Of a DNA stretch of 64,000 bases, positions 50,104-59,095 are shown piece by piece. The first letter of the stretch is position 1; every line of letters starts with the position of its first letter. The stretch covers positions 345,304 through 409,303 of the forward strand of contig NZ_JABXWI010000012.1 of NCBI RefSeq assembly GCF_014930365.1. Reading direction: 5' to 3'. Under the pieces are notes generated by a model that saw only the letters and a program-made list of their open reading frames with translations, searched no databases and was not told the DNA's origin. The translations under genes were made by a program, and so were the position numbers. This DNA is from Streptomyces caniscabiei. Its GTDB lineage: Bacteria; Actinomycetota; Actinomycetes; Streptomycetales; Streptomycetaceae.

Positions 50104-52640
50104 CGATTGCTCCTGGGCTTGCCGATCTGGAACTGCTTCATCTCATAGCCAGCATATTTGCCGTCCGGAGCGGCATCCGCCCGGACCAGGACATAGTCCA
50201 CCTTGCCCCTGACAAACGCCTTTCGGAGCTTGCTCGCGAGTTCTGCCTCGGCACGGTCCCCTGCTCGGGCGGCCCGCTTGTCCATCTCTTGCAGAATCGT
50301 CTCGAAGTACTCCCGGGTGCCCTGCTCGACACGATTTCCCAGGTGACTCGTTCGCTCACCGGTCTTCGCGGTCAGCGACCCCTTTGCCTCGACGACGACA
50401 TAACCGCCGCCGCGCTTCTCATAGATCTGATCGAACCGGTTGTTCCCAAAGGCTCCGTCGTCGACCCGCTTCGCCCCCGAGTAGCGCTCCGGTACGGCAT
50501 GATGCTCCGCCACCCGCTCACCGAACAGCTCGCTCTGCTTGAGTTTGGCCCCGTGCAGCGGAGAGTGCTTGGCCTCGGCGGCATCCATCGCCGCCTCCGC
50601 CTCGGGCGTGCGGTTGGCCGCGTACTCCTTCTCCGCGCGGGCCAGCTCCCTTTCCGCTGCCGTGTCGGCCGCGACGGCGTCGCGCCGAGACAAGGCCCAT
50701 TCGTCGAGACGCTTCAGAACGCTGCTCTCGACGCCTTTTCGGAGCCCATTCCCGTGCGGGTTGGGGTCCATGTACTTCGCCTGGATGGCAGGCGGCAGGT
50801 CGCTCTTGGAAATCCACTTGGAGGGGTCCGCCGGATCCCGGACCAGAACAGGCAACCGCTGCCCGAACACCTCCGCAGAGGCGGACCTGCGGTACCCGTT
50901 GGACCGGTAATGCTCCTTGAACCAGCGCGGATCGTTGTTGGCGAGATCCACATGCCGCTGCATGACAGCTCGCGCGTCGGCCCGGTCGGGGCGTGGAGTC
51001 TCCGGCTCGCCTCCACCGGAGTCCCCCGCACCCGTCCGGCCACTCGGCCCGGTCGCGTCGTCACCGACCCGCCCCAGGTCGTCCAGCCAGCCCGAGCCGC
51101 CTGAGCCGGTCACCCGCGGCGGCAGAGGGTCGCCGCCCCGCCCACCACCCGCGGGGGCGGACCCTCCGCCCCGGCCGACCGCGGCCTCGTCCCCCGTTCG
51201 TGTGCCCGCCCCGACCCCCACCGGCTCCCGCCCGCTCGACGCGCTCGCGGGCTGATCCCCTCGAGTCGCGCCATCTCCCGCCCGCTGCTCCGCAGTCCCC
51301 TCATGCCGGATGTCGTCCAGGGACTCCCGTATCGTCCCGTCGGCGTTGTGCATGACGAGGGTCTTGGTGTCGAGGTAGACGATCTCGCCCTCGGGGGTGG
51401 TCATGCGGACGGAGTTCTCGGGGGTGAGGCCGGCCGGGAGGTCGTCGGCGATGTTCGGCACGTCGGCGATCTGGTACGTGCCCTCGCCGAGCCTGATGTG
51501 TGTGCCGTCGGTGATCCCCCGCAGCCCGGCCATGACGTCACTGATCTTGACGGCCGTCCCGCCGATGCCCTTCGCGATGTACGTCATCGGGTCGACGATC
51601 CGCCCCGCCTTGCCCGCGAAGGAGATGGCCTTCGCGATCGCACCGGCCTTGCCGGTCGCCGCGGCCGCACCACCCGCCCCACCCGTGAAGATGGTGGTCA
51701 CGACGTTGAAGGTCACCGCTCCCGCCGCCCGCGACGGGTTCTTCCCCCACTCGTCGTACGCGATCAGCGCCTTGCCGGTCTCCACGACGGCCGTACGGGA
51801 GTCACGCAGCCAGGACGGCAGCTTGTCGTCGGGCGCCAGCCAGTACGCGGCGCCCACCACCGGTACGGCCGTGATGACGATGCCCGTGGCGAGCTTGCCG
51901 AGGCCGACCCACGCCTGTCCGGCCGCGTCCCAGCCGCTGAACCCGACCAGCGTGCCCAGGCCCTTGATCGTGCCCCACACGCCGTCCACGACGAAGCCGA
52001 CCGTGAAGTCCCAGGCATGCTCGTGGAAGTAGTACCAGGGGTTCGACTCCTCGACGACGTCCCCCCACGGCAGACCACCGGCGTTGTTCAGATCCTCGCC
52101 CCGGTAGCCGTACATGTTCTCTTTGTTCGAACCGTCGCCGACGACGAGCGGCTCCCCGCCGACCAGCGCGACGATCTTGTTGTAACAGGCCCGTTCCGCG
52201 GCCTGGAAGGCGGCCCAGGCCGCGTTCACCGCGTTGCGCCGGGCCGTGTTCTCGTCGATGAGGTCGCCGTCCGCGACCCAGTCCTCGTCGTCCGCGACGC
52301 GTCGTTCGAACGCCGCCGCCTCCGCGCGCAGTGTGTTGAGCCGGTCGACCAGGGGCCGGACCTCGGCCGCGTAGTCGAGCAGCGCCTTGGAGACCGTGCC
52401 CAGCTCGGTCTGGAGGTCGTACCCGGCCGCCGCGACCGGCGCGGTCGTCGCGAAGAGCTGATCGGCCTCGGGAGCCTTGTAGAAAGGTTCCAGCAGATGG
52501 AAGTTGGCGTCGATCAGCAACCCGGCGGCACCGATCGCCATCCCGTCGAACGCGATGTCCCCGGCGTCCGTCTCCAGTTGCTCCAGATTTCCCGTGAACT
52601 CCGGTATCTCGGCCGAGACAACGGGCCTGTCCTCGCTCAC
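50100..52640 (-). CDS. Polymorphic toxin with C-terminal PD-(D/E)xK nuclease
   Basis: 846 residues from GTG 52640. The N-terminal ~190 residues are helical like a WXG100/LXG-type secretion domain; 200-270 has long hydrophobic segments (VGFVVDGVWGTIKGLGTLVG, ATGIVITAVPVVGAA); 400-470 is a beta region; 475-570 is a Gly/Pro/Arg-rich linker. The C-terminal domain (about 690-846) has the nuclease core Asp737 (FDQIY), Glu751 and Lys753 (VVVEAKG), i.e. D-x13-ExK. Export is probably by an ESX machine; the neighbouring type IV-like cluster is another possibility. Confidence 0.85.
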   Translation of the reverse strand: MSEDRPVVSAEIPEFTGNLEQLETDAGDIAFDGMAIGAAGLLIDANFHLLEPFYKAPEADQLFATTAPVAAAGYDLQTELGTVSKALLDYAAEVRPLVDRLNTLRAEAAAFERRVADDEDWVADGDLIDENTARRNAVNAAWAAFQAAERACYNKIVALVGGEPLVVGDGSNKENMYGYRGEDLNNAGGLPWGDVVEESNPWYYFHEHAWDFTVGFVVDGVWGTIKGLGTLVGFSGWDAAGQAWVGLGKLATGIVITAVPVVGAAYWLAPDDKLPSWLRDSRTAVVETGKALIAYDEWGKNPSRAAGAVTFNVVTTIFTGGAGGAAAATGKAGAIAKAISFAGKAGRIVDPMTYIAKGIGGTAVKISDVMAGLRGITDGTHIRLGEGTYQIADVPNIADDLPAGLTPENSVRMTTPEGEIVYLDTKTLVMHNADGTIRESLDDIRHEGTAEQRAGDGATRGDQPASASSGREPVGVGAGTRTGDEAAVGRGGGSAPAGGGRGGDPLPPRVTGSGGSGWLDDLGRVGDDATGPSGRTGAGDSGGGEPETPRPDRADARAVMQRHVDLANNDPRWFKEHYRSNGYRRSASAEVFGQRLPVLVRDPADPSKWISKSDLPPAIQAKYMDPNPHGNGLRKGVESSVLKRLDEWALSRRDAVAADTAAERELARAEKEYAANRTPEAEAAMDAAEAKHSPLHGAKLKQSELFGERVAEHHAVPERYSGAKRVDDGAFGNNRFDQIYEKRGGGYVVVEAKGSLTAKTGERTSHLGNRVEQGTREYFETILQEMDKRAARAGDRAEAELASKLRKAFVRGKVDYVLVRADAAPDGKYAGYEMKQFQIGKPRSNR

Positions 52641-53239
52641 GCCTACCCCCGTGGACGCCCTCGCGGATTCGCTCCCTGAACCGGGCGCCCAGCCCTCACG
52701 CCTGACGCCAGGACACACAGAGGCACCACTCGATCATTTGTACCAAAATTGCGATCGCGATCCCACGCGCTTTTGGCCAAAGCTCGCCCCTCAGGGAGGA
52801 CCGGGCCCCACACACGACCCTTACGCCCACATCAGGCACACTCGAACCCACGGACCACACCGAGCCGACACCCCGTCAGAAGCGGGACAGGCCCGGCCCC
52901 CTGAGGCCACAAGAGGGGAATAACGACGGAACCACACCACAGGTTCCGCTTGATCCTCATTGCCCGGCGTGACCTGCCGTGATACACAGAGTGACGATAC
53001 GACCCTTCGTTTACCGTTCCGCGCCCCCCGTTAGGGTCCCGCGTGGGCCGGAGGCAAGGGATCCGTACGAAACCCGCCAATCAATGACGCCAAGTCGACA
53101 TACGACAGCCTCATTGTCGGCGAGAATGGGCCCGACCTCTGCGCACCCGCGCGGAGGCGTGCGGAGCGGACGCCGAGGCGGCGCACGTGCCGCACACCAC
53201 ACAGGACGACAGAACTACCCACTAGGGGCGGTGACTTAC
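52641..53239. other. Divergent intergenic region between toxin and secretion-like operon
   Basis: 599 bp with no convincing gene. It includes a short AT-rich stretch with CCAAAA...TTTTGG arms (52743-52776) enclosing GCGATCGC, probably the toxin promoter, and a more typical promoter area for the operon (around 53005-53035). The base composition is lower in GC than its surroundings. Confidence 0.5.
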
Positions 53240-53548
53240 ATGTTCGTTGCGGCCGACAAGGGCGACATCACCACCATCATCGGCGGAATCGCCCCGGACT
53301 GGGGGCCTTTCGGCGACCTGGGCAACGAGGCACGCGTGATGATCGAGGTCGTGATGGCGGTCGCCATCCTCCTCTGCCTCGGCATCGCGATCTGGGGCGC
53401 GGCCAAACAGCGCATCGGCGCGACCGCCCTCCGCGACACCTTCAGCGCCGAACAGGGCAAGGGCCTCATCATCGCCGGCCTCACCGGCGTCTTCATCATC
53501 GGCTCACTGGGCACGCTCTTCACCATCGTGTACGGCATGGCCGTGTAG
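53240..53548 (+). CDS. Small two-helix membrane protein, pilin/VirB2-like
   Basis: 102 residues. Two membrane helices (about 34-54 and 75-100) separated by a polar loop, the layout of VirB2/TrbC pilin-like subunits but without a signal peptide. It is the first gene of the type IV secretion-like operon and corresponds by position to cmdF (SCO4131). A 204-bp gap precedes the next gene. Confidence 0.8.
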   Translation: MFVAADKGDITTIIGGIAPDWGPFGDLGNEARVMIEVVMAVAILLCLGIAIWGAAKQRIGATALRDTFSAEQGKGLIIAGLTGVFIIGSLGTLFTIVYGMAV

Positions 53549-53752
53549 CCGCGGCCGCCGGCACCCGCCCCGGCCGGTCCACCGGCCTCGCCCGGTTCCC
53601 CTCCCACCCCATCCGTCCGTCGTGCCCACCGGCTGAGGTTGCGTTTCCCTGATGTCGAGTCTCCACACCGCGCCCGCGCGGGAACCAGCGCGGCTACCGT
53701 CGTACTGCTACGCCTTTCAATACGACGTCGAAGTTGAAGGGGCGACCGCGGC

Positions 53753-54619
53753 ATGAGTCTCGGCGACGAGCACGGGTACCGCGAGTCCTCGCGCTCCGGG
53801 GACGACGGGACGTACGGGGGGTACGCCGGCACCGGCCAGACCCGGACCCGCCTCCCCGAGGGCGGCGGCGACCCCTACGGCGGCGCCCCGCGCCGCCCCC
53901 GCTCCTCCTCCAGAAGCCTCGTCACCGTCGTCGGCGTCGTCGTCCTCCTCATCGCCGCGATCGCCTTCGCGAACCGGGGAGGCGGGGGCTCCGACACCTC
54001 CGGAGGCTCCACCGCCGACAAGCCGGAGACTGCGCCTACGGCGGCTTCGGGGGAGCGACCGGTCACCACGAAGACCGGCGGCATCCCCTCCGGCTTCGCC
54101 CACGACCAGCAGGGCGCCGAGTCCGCGGCGGCAAACTACTCCGTGGTGCTGGTCTCGGCGGACATCCTCAAGCCCGTTCGGCGCAGCGAGATCGTGCGGC
54201 AGGTCTTCGCCGCCGACAAGTCGGCCGAACTGGAAGACCGCCTGAACACGGTGTACAGCACGGACTTCCTCGACAAGGTCGGCTTGGACAAGGACGGCAA
54301 CGCACCGTCCGGCAGCACATACGTCTCACGCACCATGCCGGTCGGCACCACGACCACGAGCTACTCGGACAGCACCGCGACCGTCGAGGTCTGGTGCACA
54401 GGCGTGTTCGGCATGGCGTCGGAGAACACGACCACCCCGGTCACCAGCGACTGGTTCACCATGGCCCTCCAACTGCGCTGGGAGGACGACGACTGGAAGG
54501 TCGACAGCTTCGCGCAGAAGGAAGGCCCCGCGCCGGTCAACGGCGACAACAAGGTCTCCACGTCCGACGAGATCTCGAAGGCCGTCGAGGAGTACGGAGG
54601 GTTCACCTATGCCCGGTAG
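53753..54619 (+). CDS. TcpC/VirB8-like membrane protein
   Basis: 288 residues: a Gly/Ser/Arg-rich cytoplasmic tail (1-55), one membrane helix (56-74), and a Thr/Ser linker leading to an extracellular domain (about 110-285) with the NTF2-like pattern of conjugation proteins of the TcpC type (AAANYSVVLVSADIL, WEDDDWKVDSF). It overlaps the next gene by 11 bases. In a T4SS this component bridges inner machine and wall. Corresponds to cmdE. Confidence 0.82.
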   Translation: MSLGDEHGYRESSRSGDDGTYGGYAGTGQTRTRLPEGGGDPYGGAPRRPRSSSRSLVTVVGVVVLLIAAIAFANRGGGGSDTSGGSTADKPETAPTAASGERPVTTKTGGIPSGFAHDQQGAESAAANYSVVLVSADILKPVRRSEIVRQVFAADKSAELEDRLNTVYSTDFLDKVGLDKDGNAPSGSTYVSRTMPVGTTTTSYSDSTATVEVWCTGVFGMASENTTTPVTSDWFTMALQLRWEDDDWKVDSFAQKEGPAPVNGDNKVSTSDEISKAVEEYGGFTYAR

Positions 54620-55946
54620 GCCACGCCGCGTACTCAAGGTCGCCGCATCCTTCACAGCCGTACAGACCGCAGTCGTGCTGCTGGCGACGCGTGCCGTCGC
54701 CGCACCCACACCATCCCCCTCGTCCTCGCCCAGTGGCGACTCCTGCTCGCTGCTCTCCGGAGCAGCCAGGGAATTCTGCGAGAGCGACAGCGGAGGTGGC
54801 GGCGGAGGTGGCGGGTCGGGCACCACCCCCAAAGACCTCACCACCACCCTCGACCCCCTCTCCTCCCTGGCCCAAGGCTGCGCCGACGCCGCCTCCTGGA
54901 CCGTCGACAAGCTCTCCGAAGCCGTCAACGAGACCGCGAGCGTCGACTTCACGAACATGACGTTCCTGAAGCACTACGCGGTCGTGTTCGCGGCCTCCGC
55001 CATCCTCACGCTCGTGCTGTGGCTCCTCGCCGTCACCAAGCGAGCCGTCCGCGGCGTGCCGTTCACGACGGCGATCTCGGAGGCCGTCGGCTTCCTCTGG
55101 CTGACCGTGCTCGCGTCCGCCTTCACCCCGCTGATCCTCTACACCATCGTCTCCGCCACCGACGGCGTCAGCGACATCATCGCCAAGACCACCGGCAACC
55201 AGACGGACACGTTCTTCGGCACGTTCTCCGAGGCCCTGAAGAAGGGCAACGACATCGGCGGCGGCCCCATCATGCTGATCCTGGTGTCGCTGGTCTCCAT
55301 CGTCGCCGCCGGCGTGCTGTACCTGGAGCTGTACCTCAGGGCCGTCCTCCTCTACGTCGGCGCCCTCCTCGGCGTCGTCGTCTACGCCGGCCTCGTCGAC
55401 AAGGACCTCTGGGGCCACGTCCGCCGCTGGGCGGGCATCATGATCGCGATCATCCTGGTCAAGCCCGTCATCGTCATCGTGCTCGGCCTCGCCGGCGCCC
55501 TGACCACCGAGGACGGCCCCGACTCCCTCGCCGCGGTCGTCTCCGGCCTCGCCATCATCCTGCTCGCCATCTTCGCCTCGGCGATGATCTACCGCTTCGT
55601 CCCGGGCTTCGGCGACGAGATCGCCAACTCCCGCAACAACCGCATCATGCGCGGCGCCGAAGGCAAGGCCGCCGCCGTGATCAGCTCCCCCGCCACCCTC
55701 GTCGCCCAGGGCATCAAGACCCACAGCTCCCGGGCCGACAACAACGGCTCGGGCGGCGGCGGAAGCAGCACCCCCCGCCCGTCCAACCCCGCATCCGGCG
55801 GCGTGGCCGCCCACAGCTCGCGCAGCGCGAGCGGAGGCGGCGGAACTGTCCCCTCCGCCGCACCCCCGCCCCGTACGAGCCCGGTCAACACCCCCCACGC
55901 CGGCAACACCCGCAACAGCAACCGCACGGGAGGTGAAGGGCGTTGA
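54609..55946 (+). CDS. TrbL/VirB6-like polytopic membrane protein
   Basis: 445 residues. Signal peptide, a Ser/Gly-rich extracellular stretch with two cysteines (DSCSLLSG, REFCES), then six or seven membrane helices (120-370: YAVVFAASAILTLVLWLLAV, FLWLTVLASAFTPLILYTIV) and a Ser/Gly/Pro-rich C-terminal tail with many Arg. The layout matches TrbL/VirB6, the T4SS channel core. It overlaps the following gene by four bases. Corresponds to cmdD. Confidence 0.85.
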   Translation: MPGRPRRVLKVAASFTAVQTAVVLLATRAVAAPTPSPSSSPSGDSCSLLSGAAREFCESDSGGGGGGGGSGTTPKDLTTTLDPLSSLAQGCADAASWTVDKLSEAVNETASVDFTNMTFLKHYAVVFAASAILTLVLWLLAVTKRAVRGVPFTTAISEAVGFLWLTVLASAFTPLILYTIVSATDGVSDIIAKTTGNQTDTFFGTFSEALKKGNDIGGGPIMLILVSLVSIVAAGVLYLELYLRAVLLYVGALLGVVVYAGLVDKDLWGHVRRWAGIMIAIILVKPVIVIVLGLAGALTTEDGPDSLAAVVSGLAIILLAIFASAMIYRFVPGFGDEIANSRNNRIMRGAEGKAAAVISSPATLVAQGIKTHSSRADNNGSGGGGSSTPRPSNPASGGVAAHSSRSASGGGGTVPSAAPPPRTSPVNTPHAGNTRNSNRTGGEGR

Positions 55947-57499
55947 CGACCGAGTCCCACCATCTCCATCCGGTCACGCCCCGCCGTACATATCTGATCG
56001 GCCGCGCCCGGCCGAACGCGATCATCGGCCGGAACCGCGAGTCCGGCGAGATCGCGCTGATCATCGCGGGCGCGTTCCTCGGCATGATGTGCGGCCTCCT
56101 CGTCCCGGTGCTCGTCCCCCGCATCGCCCTGCTGACCGGCTTCCCGATGCTGGCGCTCGCCGCGGTGTACGTCCCGTACAAGCGGCGGACGTTCTACAAG
56201 TGGTTCGAGATCAACCGCAGTTACAAGCGCAGCCTGCGCAGGGGCACGACATACCGCTCCGCCAACATGGAGGCCGGCACGCACATCGACGGCCGTGAGG
56301 TCGAGGTCGGCCCCCCGCCCGGCATCGGCCGCATCACCTGGCTCGCCGCGCCCTTCGGCCCCGACGAGATCGCCGTCCTGCTGCACGCCGACCGCCGGAC
56401 CGTCACCGCCGCCATCGAGATCGAGGGCCCCGGCGTCGGCCTGCGCGACTCCGAGGACCAGGAAGCCCTCGTCGACCGCTTCGGCACCCTCCTCAAGCAC
56501 GTGGCCAACGGCGACGGCTTCGTCACCCGCCTCCAGATGCTCGCCCGCACGCTCCCGGCCGACCCGGACGCCCACGCCAAGGACGTCGCCCAGCGCGGCG
56601 ACGACCGCTCCCCCGGCTGGCTCCAGCAGTCGTACGACCAGCTGCAGTCCATGGTCTCCACCAGCAGCGAGCAGCACCGCGCGTACCTCGTCGCCTGTAT
56701 GCACTACTCCCGCGAACTGGCCGCCGAGGGCCACGCCATGGCCCGCGCCGCCCGCCCCCAGGGCCGCAAGCTCGACAAGGACGCCGGCCTCGCCGTCGTC
56801 ATGGCCCGTGAGCTGACGGACATCTGTTCGCGCCTCCAGGAGGCCGACATCCGTGTACGGCAGCCGCTCGGCCAGGGCCGCCTCGCCTCCCTCATCCACT
56901 CCATGTACGACCCGGACCACCCCATCGACCACATCCAGGCCATGACCAAGCGCAACGCCTGGCCGGCCGAACTGGACGCGATGGAACCGGACTACCTCCA
57001 GGCCAAGACCCGCGAGTCCTCCACCCGCGCCCCCTGGTGCCACGCCACGGCCTGGGTGAAGGAGTGGCCGATGACCCCGGTCGGCGTGAACTTCCTGGCG
57101 CCCCTGCTGGTCCACACCCCGGACGTCATCCGCACCGTCGCCGTCACGATGGACCTCGAACCCACCGAGGTCGCCATCGAACGCATGCTGACGGAGAAGA
57201 CCAACGACGAGGCGGAGGCGTCCCGCGCCGCCAAGATGAACCGCACCGTCGACCCGCGCGACGTGGCCTCCCACTCCCGCCTCGACCAGCGCGGCGAGGA
57301 CCTCGCGAGCGGCGCCGCCGGCGTCAACCTCGTCGGGTACATCACCGTCTCCTCCCGCTCCCCGGAGGCCCTGGCGCGCGACAAGCGGACGATAAGGGCC
57401 TCGGCCGGCAAGTCGTACCTCAAGCTGGAGTGGTGCGACCGCGAGCACCACCGGGCCTTCGTCAACACGCTCCCGTTCGCCACCGGAATCCGAAGGTAG
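55943..57499 (+). CDS. SCO6880-family protein (T4SS, VirB3/VirB4-N-like)
   Basis: 518 residues. Starts at a TTG that overlaps the previous stop and has GGAGG upstream. Two membrane helices (about 35-72), then a large cytoplasmic domain with the pattern of the N-terminal half of VirB4 (FGPDEIAVLLHADRRTVTAA, RLQMLARTLPADP). Actinobacterial T4SS often split the VirB3/VirB4 parts this way. It would feed the ATPase encoded downstream. Corresponds to cmdC. Confidence 0.85.
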   Translation: MTTESHHLHPVTPRRTYLIGRARPNAIIGRNRESGEIALIIAGAFLGMMCGLLVPVLVPRIALLTGFPMLALAAVYVPYKRRTFYKWFEINRSYKRSLRRGTTYRSANMEAGTHIDGREVEVGPPPGIGRITWLAAPFGPDEIAVLLHADRRTVTAAIEIEGPGVGLRDSEDQEALVDRFGTLLKHVANGDGFVTRLQMLARTLPADPDAHAKDVAQRGDDRSPGWLQQSYDQLQSMVSTSSEQHRAYLVACMHYSRELAAEGHAMARAARPQGRKLDKDAGLAVVMARELTDICSRLQEADIRVRQPLGQGRLASLIHSMYDPDHPIDHIQAMTKRNAWPAELDAMEPDYLQAKTRESSTRAPWCHATAWVKEWPMTPVGVNFLAPLLVHTPDVIRTVAVTMDLEPTEVAIERMLTEKTNDEAEASRAAKMNRTVDPRDVASHSRLDQRGEDLASGAAGVNLVGYITVSSRSPEALARDKRTIRASAGKSYLKLEWCDREHHRAFVNTLPFATGIRR

Positions 57500-57565
57500 G
57501 GCCATCGCGATGCGGGACCACCCGAGGGCCCCTGGAGCCCAACCGCACCTGGAGGTGAGGCACTG

Positions 57566-58999
57566 ATGCGGGACCCGATGTCCGCCCTCACGGACGCCTT
57601 CACGTCCTTCCTCTTCGGCAAGGTCGAGACGACCCGCCTCCCCGTCCGCACCTCCACCGGACAGGCCCAGGCGGTCTACCTCCCGACCGCCGCGCCCGGC
57701 CTCGGCGACTCCGGTGTGATCATCGGCCGCGAGGTCTACTCCGGGAAGGGCTACATCTACGACCCCTTCCAGCTCTACGGCCAGCAGCTCCCCGCCCCGC
57801 ACTGGCTCGTCCTCGGCGAGTCCGGCAACGGCAAGTCGGCCCTGGAGAAGACGTACGTCCTGCGGCAGCTGCGCTTCCGCGACCGCCAGGTCGTCGTCCT
57901 CGACGCCCAGGGCGAGGACGGCGTCGGCGAGTGGAACCTCATCGCGGAGGAGCTGGGAATAACTCCCATCCGCCTCGACCCGACGGCCGCCCTCGACATG
58001 GGCATCCGCCTCAACCCCCTCGACCCCTCGATCACCACGACGGGCCAGCTCGCGCTGCTCCGCACGATCATCGAGGTCGCGATGGGCCACGGCCTGGACG
58101 AACGCTCCGGCTTCGCCCTGAAGGTCGCGCACGCCTACGTCAACGAGACCATCGTCGACCGCCAACCGGTCCTCACCGACATCGTCGACCAGCTCCGCCA
58201 CCCCGAGCCGGAGTCCGCGGAGGCGATGAACGTCGCCATAGACGACGTACGGGCCTGGGGCCTGGACGTGGCGCTGGTCCTGGACCGCCTGGTCGACGGT
58301 GACCTGCGCGGCATGTTCGACGGCCCGACGACCGTGGGCATCGACCTCGACGCGCCGCTCATCGTCTTCGACCTGTCCCACATCGACCGCAACTCCATCG
58401 CCATGCCCATCCTCATGGCGATCGTCGGCGTGTGGCTGGAGCACACCTGGATCCGCCCCGACCGGAAGAAGCGCATCTTCCTGGTCGAGGAGGCCTGGCA
58501 CATCATCAACAGCCCCTTCGTCGCCCAGCTCTTCCAGCGCCTGCTGAAGTTCGGCCGACGGCTCGGTCTGTCCTTCGTCGCCGTCGTCCACCACCTGTCG
58601 GACGTCATCGACGGCGCCGCGGCCAAGGAGGCCGCGGCCATCCTGAAGATGGCGTCCACCAGGACGATCTACGCCCAGAAGGCGGACGAGGCCAGAGCGA
58701 CGGGCCGTGTCCTCGGCCTGCCCCGCTGGGCGGTGGAGATCATCCCCACCCTCACCCCGGGCATCGCCGTCTGGGACGTCAACGGCAATGTGCAGGTGGT
58801 CAAACACCTCATCACCGAGACCGAACGCCCCCTCGTCTTCACCGACCGCGCGATGACCGAGTCCTCCGTCGACCACCTGCTGGACGACGACGCGCTGCAC
58901 GCCGCCGAACTGGAGGCGGAGGAACGGGCGGCCGCGTTCGTCGAACACCGGCTGAGCGAGGTCGACGGATACGGCTCCTCCGAGTCGACGGTGGCTTGA
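57566..58999 (+). CDS. VirB4-like ATPase
   Basis: 477 residues, the C-terminal ATPase half of VirB4: Walker A GESGNGKS (84-91), VVLDAQGE, Walker B RIFLVEEAWHII (about 308-320) and a C-terminal QKADEARATGRVLGLP motif. It looks catalytically intact. The start ATG 57566 has GGAGG; ATG 57578 is an alternative. It should power the type IV-like machine. Corresponds to cmdB (SCO4127), a membrane-associated ATP/GTP-binding protein needed for differentiation in S. coelicolor. Confidence 0.92.
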   Translation: MRDPMSALTDAFTSFLFGKVETTRLPVRTSTGQAQAVYLPTAAPGLGDSGVIIGREVYSGKGYIYDPFQLYGQQLPAPHWLVLGESGNGKSALEKTYVLRQLRFRDRQVVVLDAQGEDGVGEWNLIAEELGITPIRLDPTAALDMGIRLNPLDPSITTTGQLALLRTIIEVAMGHGLDERSGFALKVAHAYVNETIVDRQPVLTDIVDQLRHPEPESAEAMNVAIDDVRAWGLDVALVLDRLVDGDLRGMFDGPTTVGIDLDAPLIVFDLSHIDRNSIAMPILMAIVGVWLEHTWIRPDRKKRIFLVEEAWHIINSPFVAQLFQRLLKFGRRLGLSFVAVVHHLSDVIDGAAAKEAAAILKMASTRTIYAQKADEARATGRVLGLPRWAVEIIPTLTPGIAVWDVNGNVQVVKHLITETERPLVFTDRAMTESSVDHLLDDDALHAAELEAEERAAAFVEHRLSEVDGYGSSESTVA

Positions 59000-59011
59000 G
59001 CGGCACCATCG

Positions 59012-59095
59012 ATGACCGGGAACGAGCAGGGCAACGGCATGGACGGCGACATGCACGGCGACAGGACACACGGCATGCACGGCGGCGAGCGATGA
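59012..59095 (+). CDS. Possible 27-residue Met/His/Gly-rich peptide
   Basis: MTGNEQGNGMDGDMHGDRTH then GMHGGER. It starts 12 bases after the VirB4-like stop and its TGA overlaps the ATG of the next gene (ATGA). Met/His/Gly/Asp repeats resemble metal-binding peptides. Upstream TTGAGCGG is a weak ribosome-binding site. Either a coupling ORF or a real small protein. Confidence 0.4.
   Translation: MTGNEQGNGMDGDMHGDRTHGMHGGER

Noticed and set aside
52832..53080. 82-codon minus-strand frame in the toxin/operon divergent region
   Set aside because: No ribosome-binding site or recognisable sequence; it occupies the promoter interval.
55589..59080. 1163-codon open frame antisense to the T4SS-like operon
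   Set aside because: Its translation is Val/Gly/Asp/Arg-rich without any domain, and it is the complement of well-supported genes; long antisense frames are normal at this GC content.
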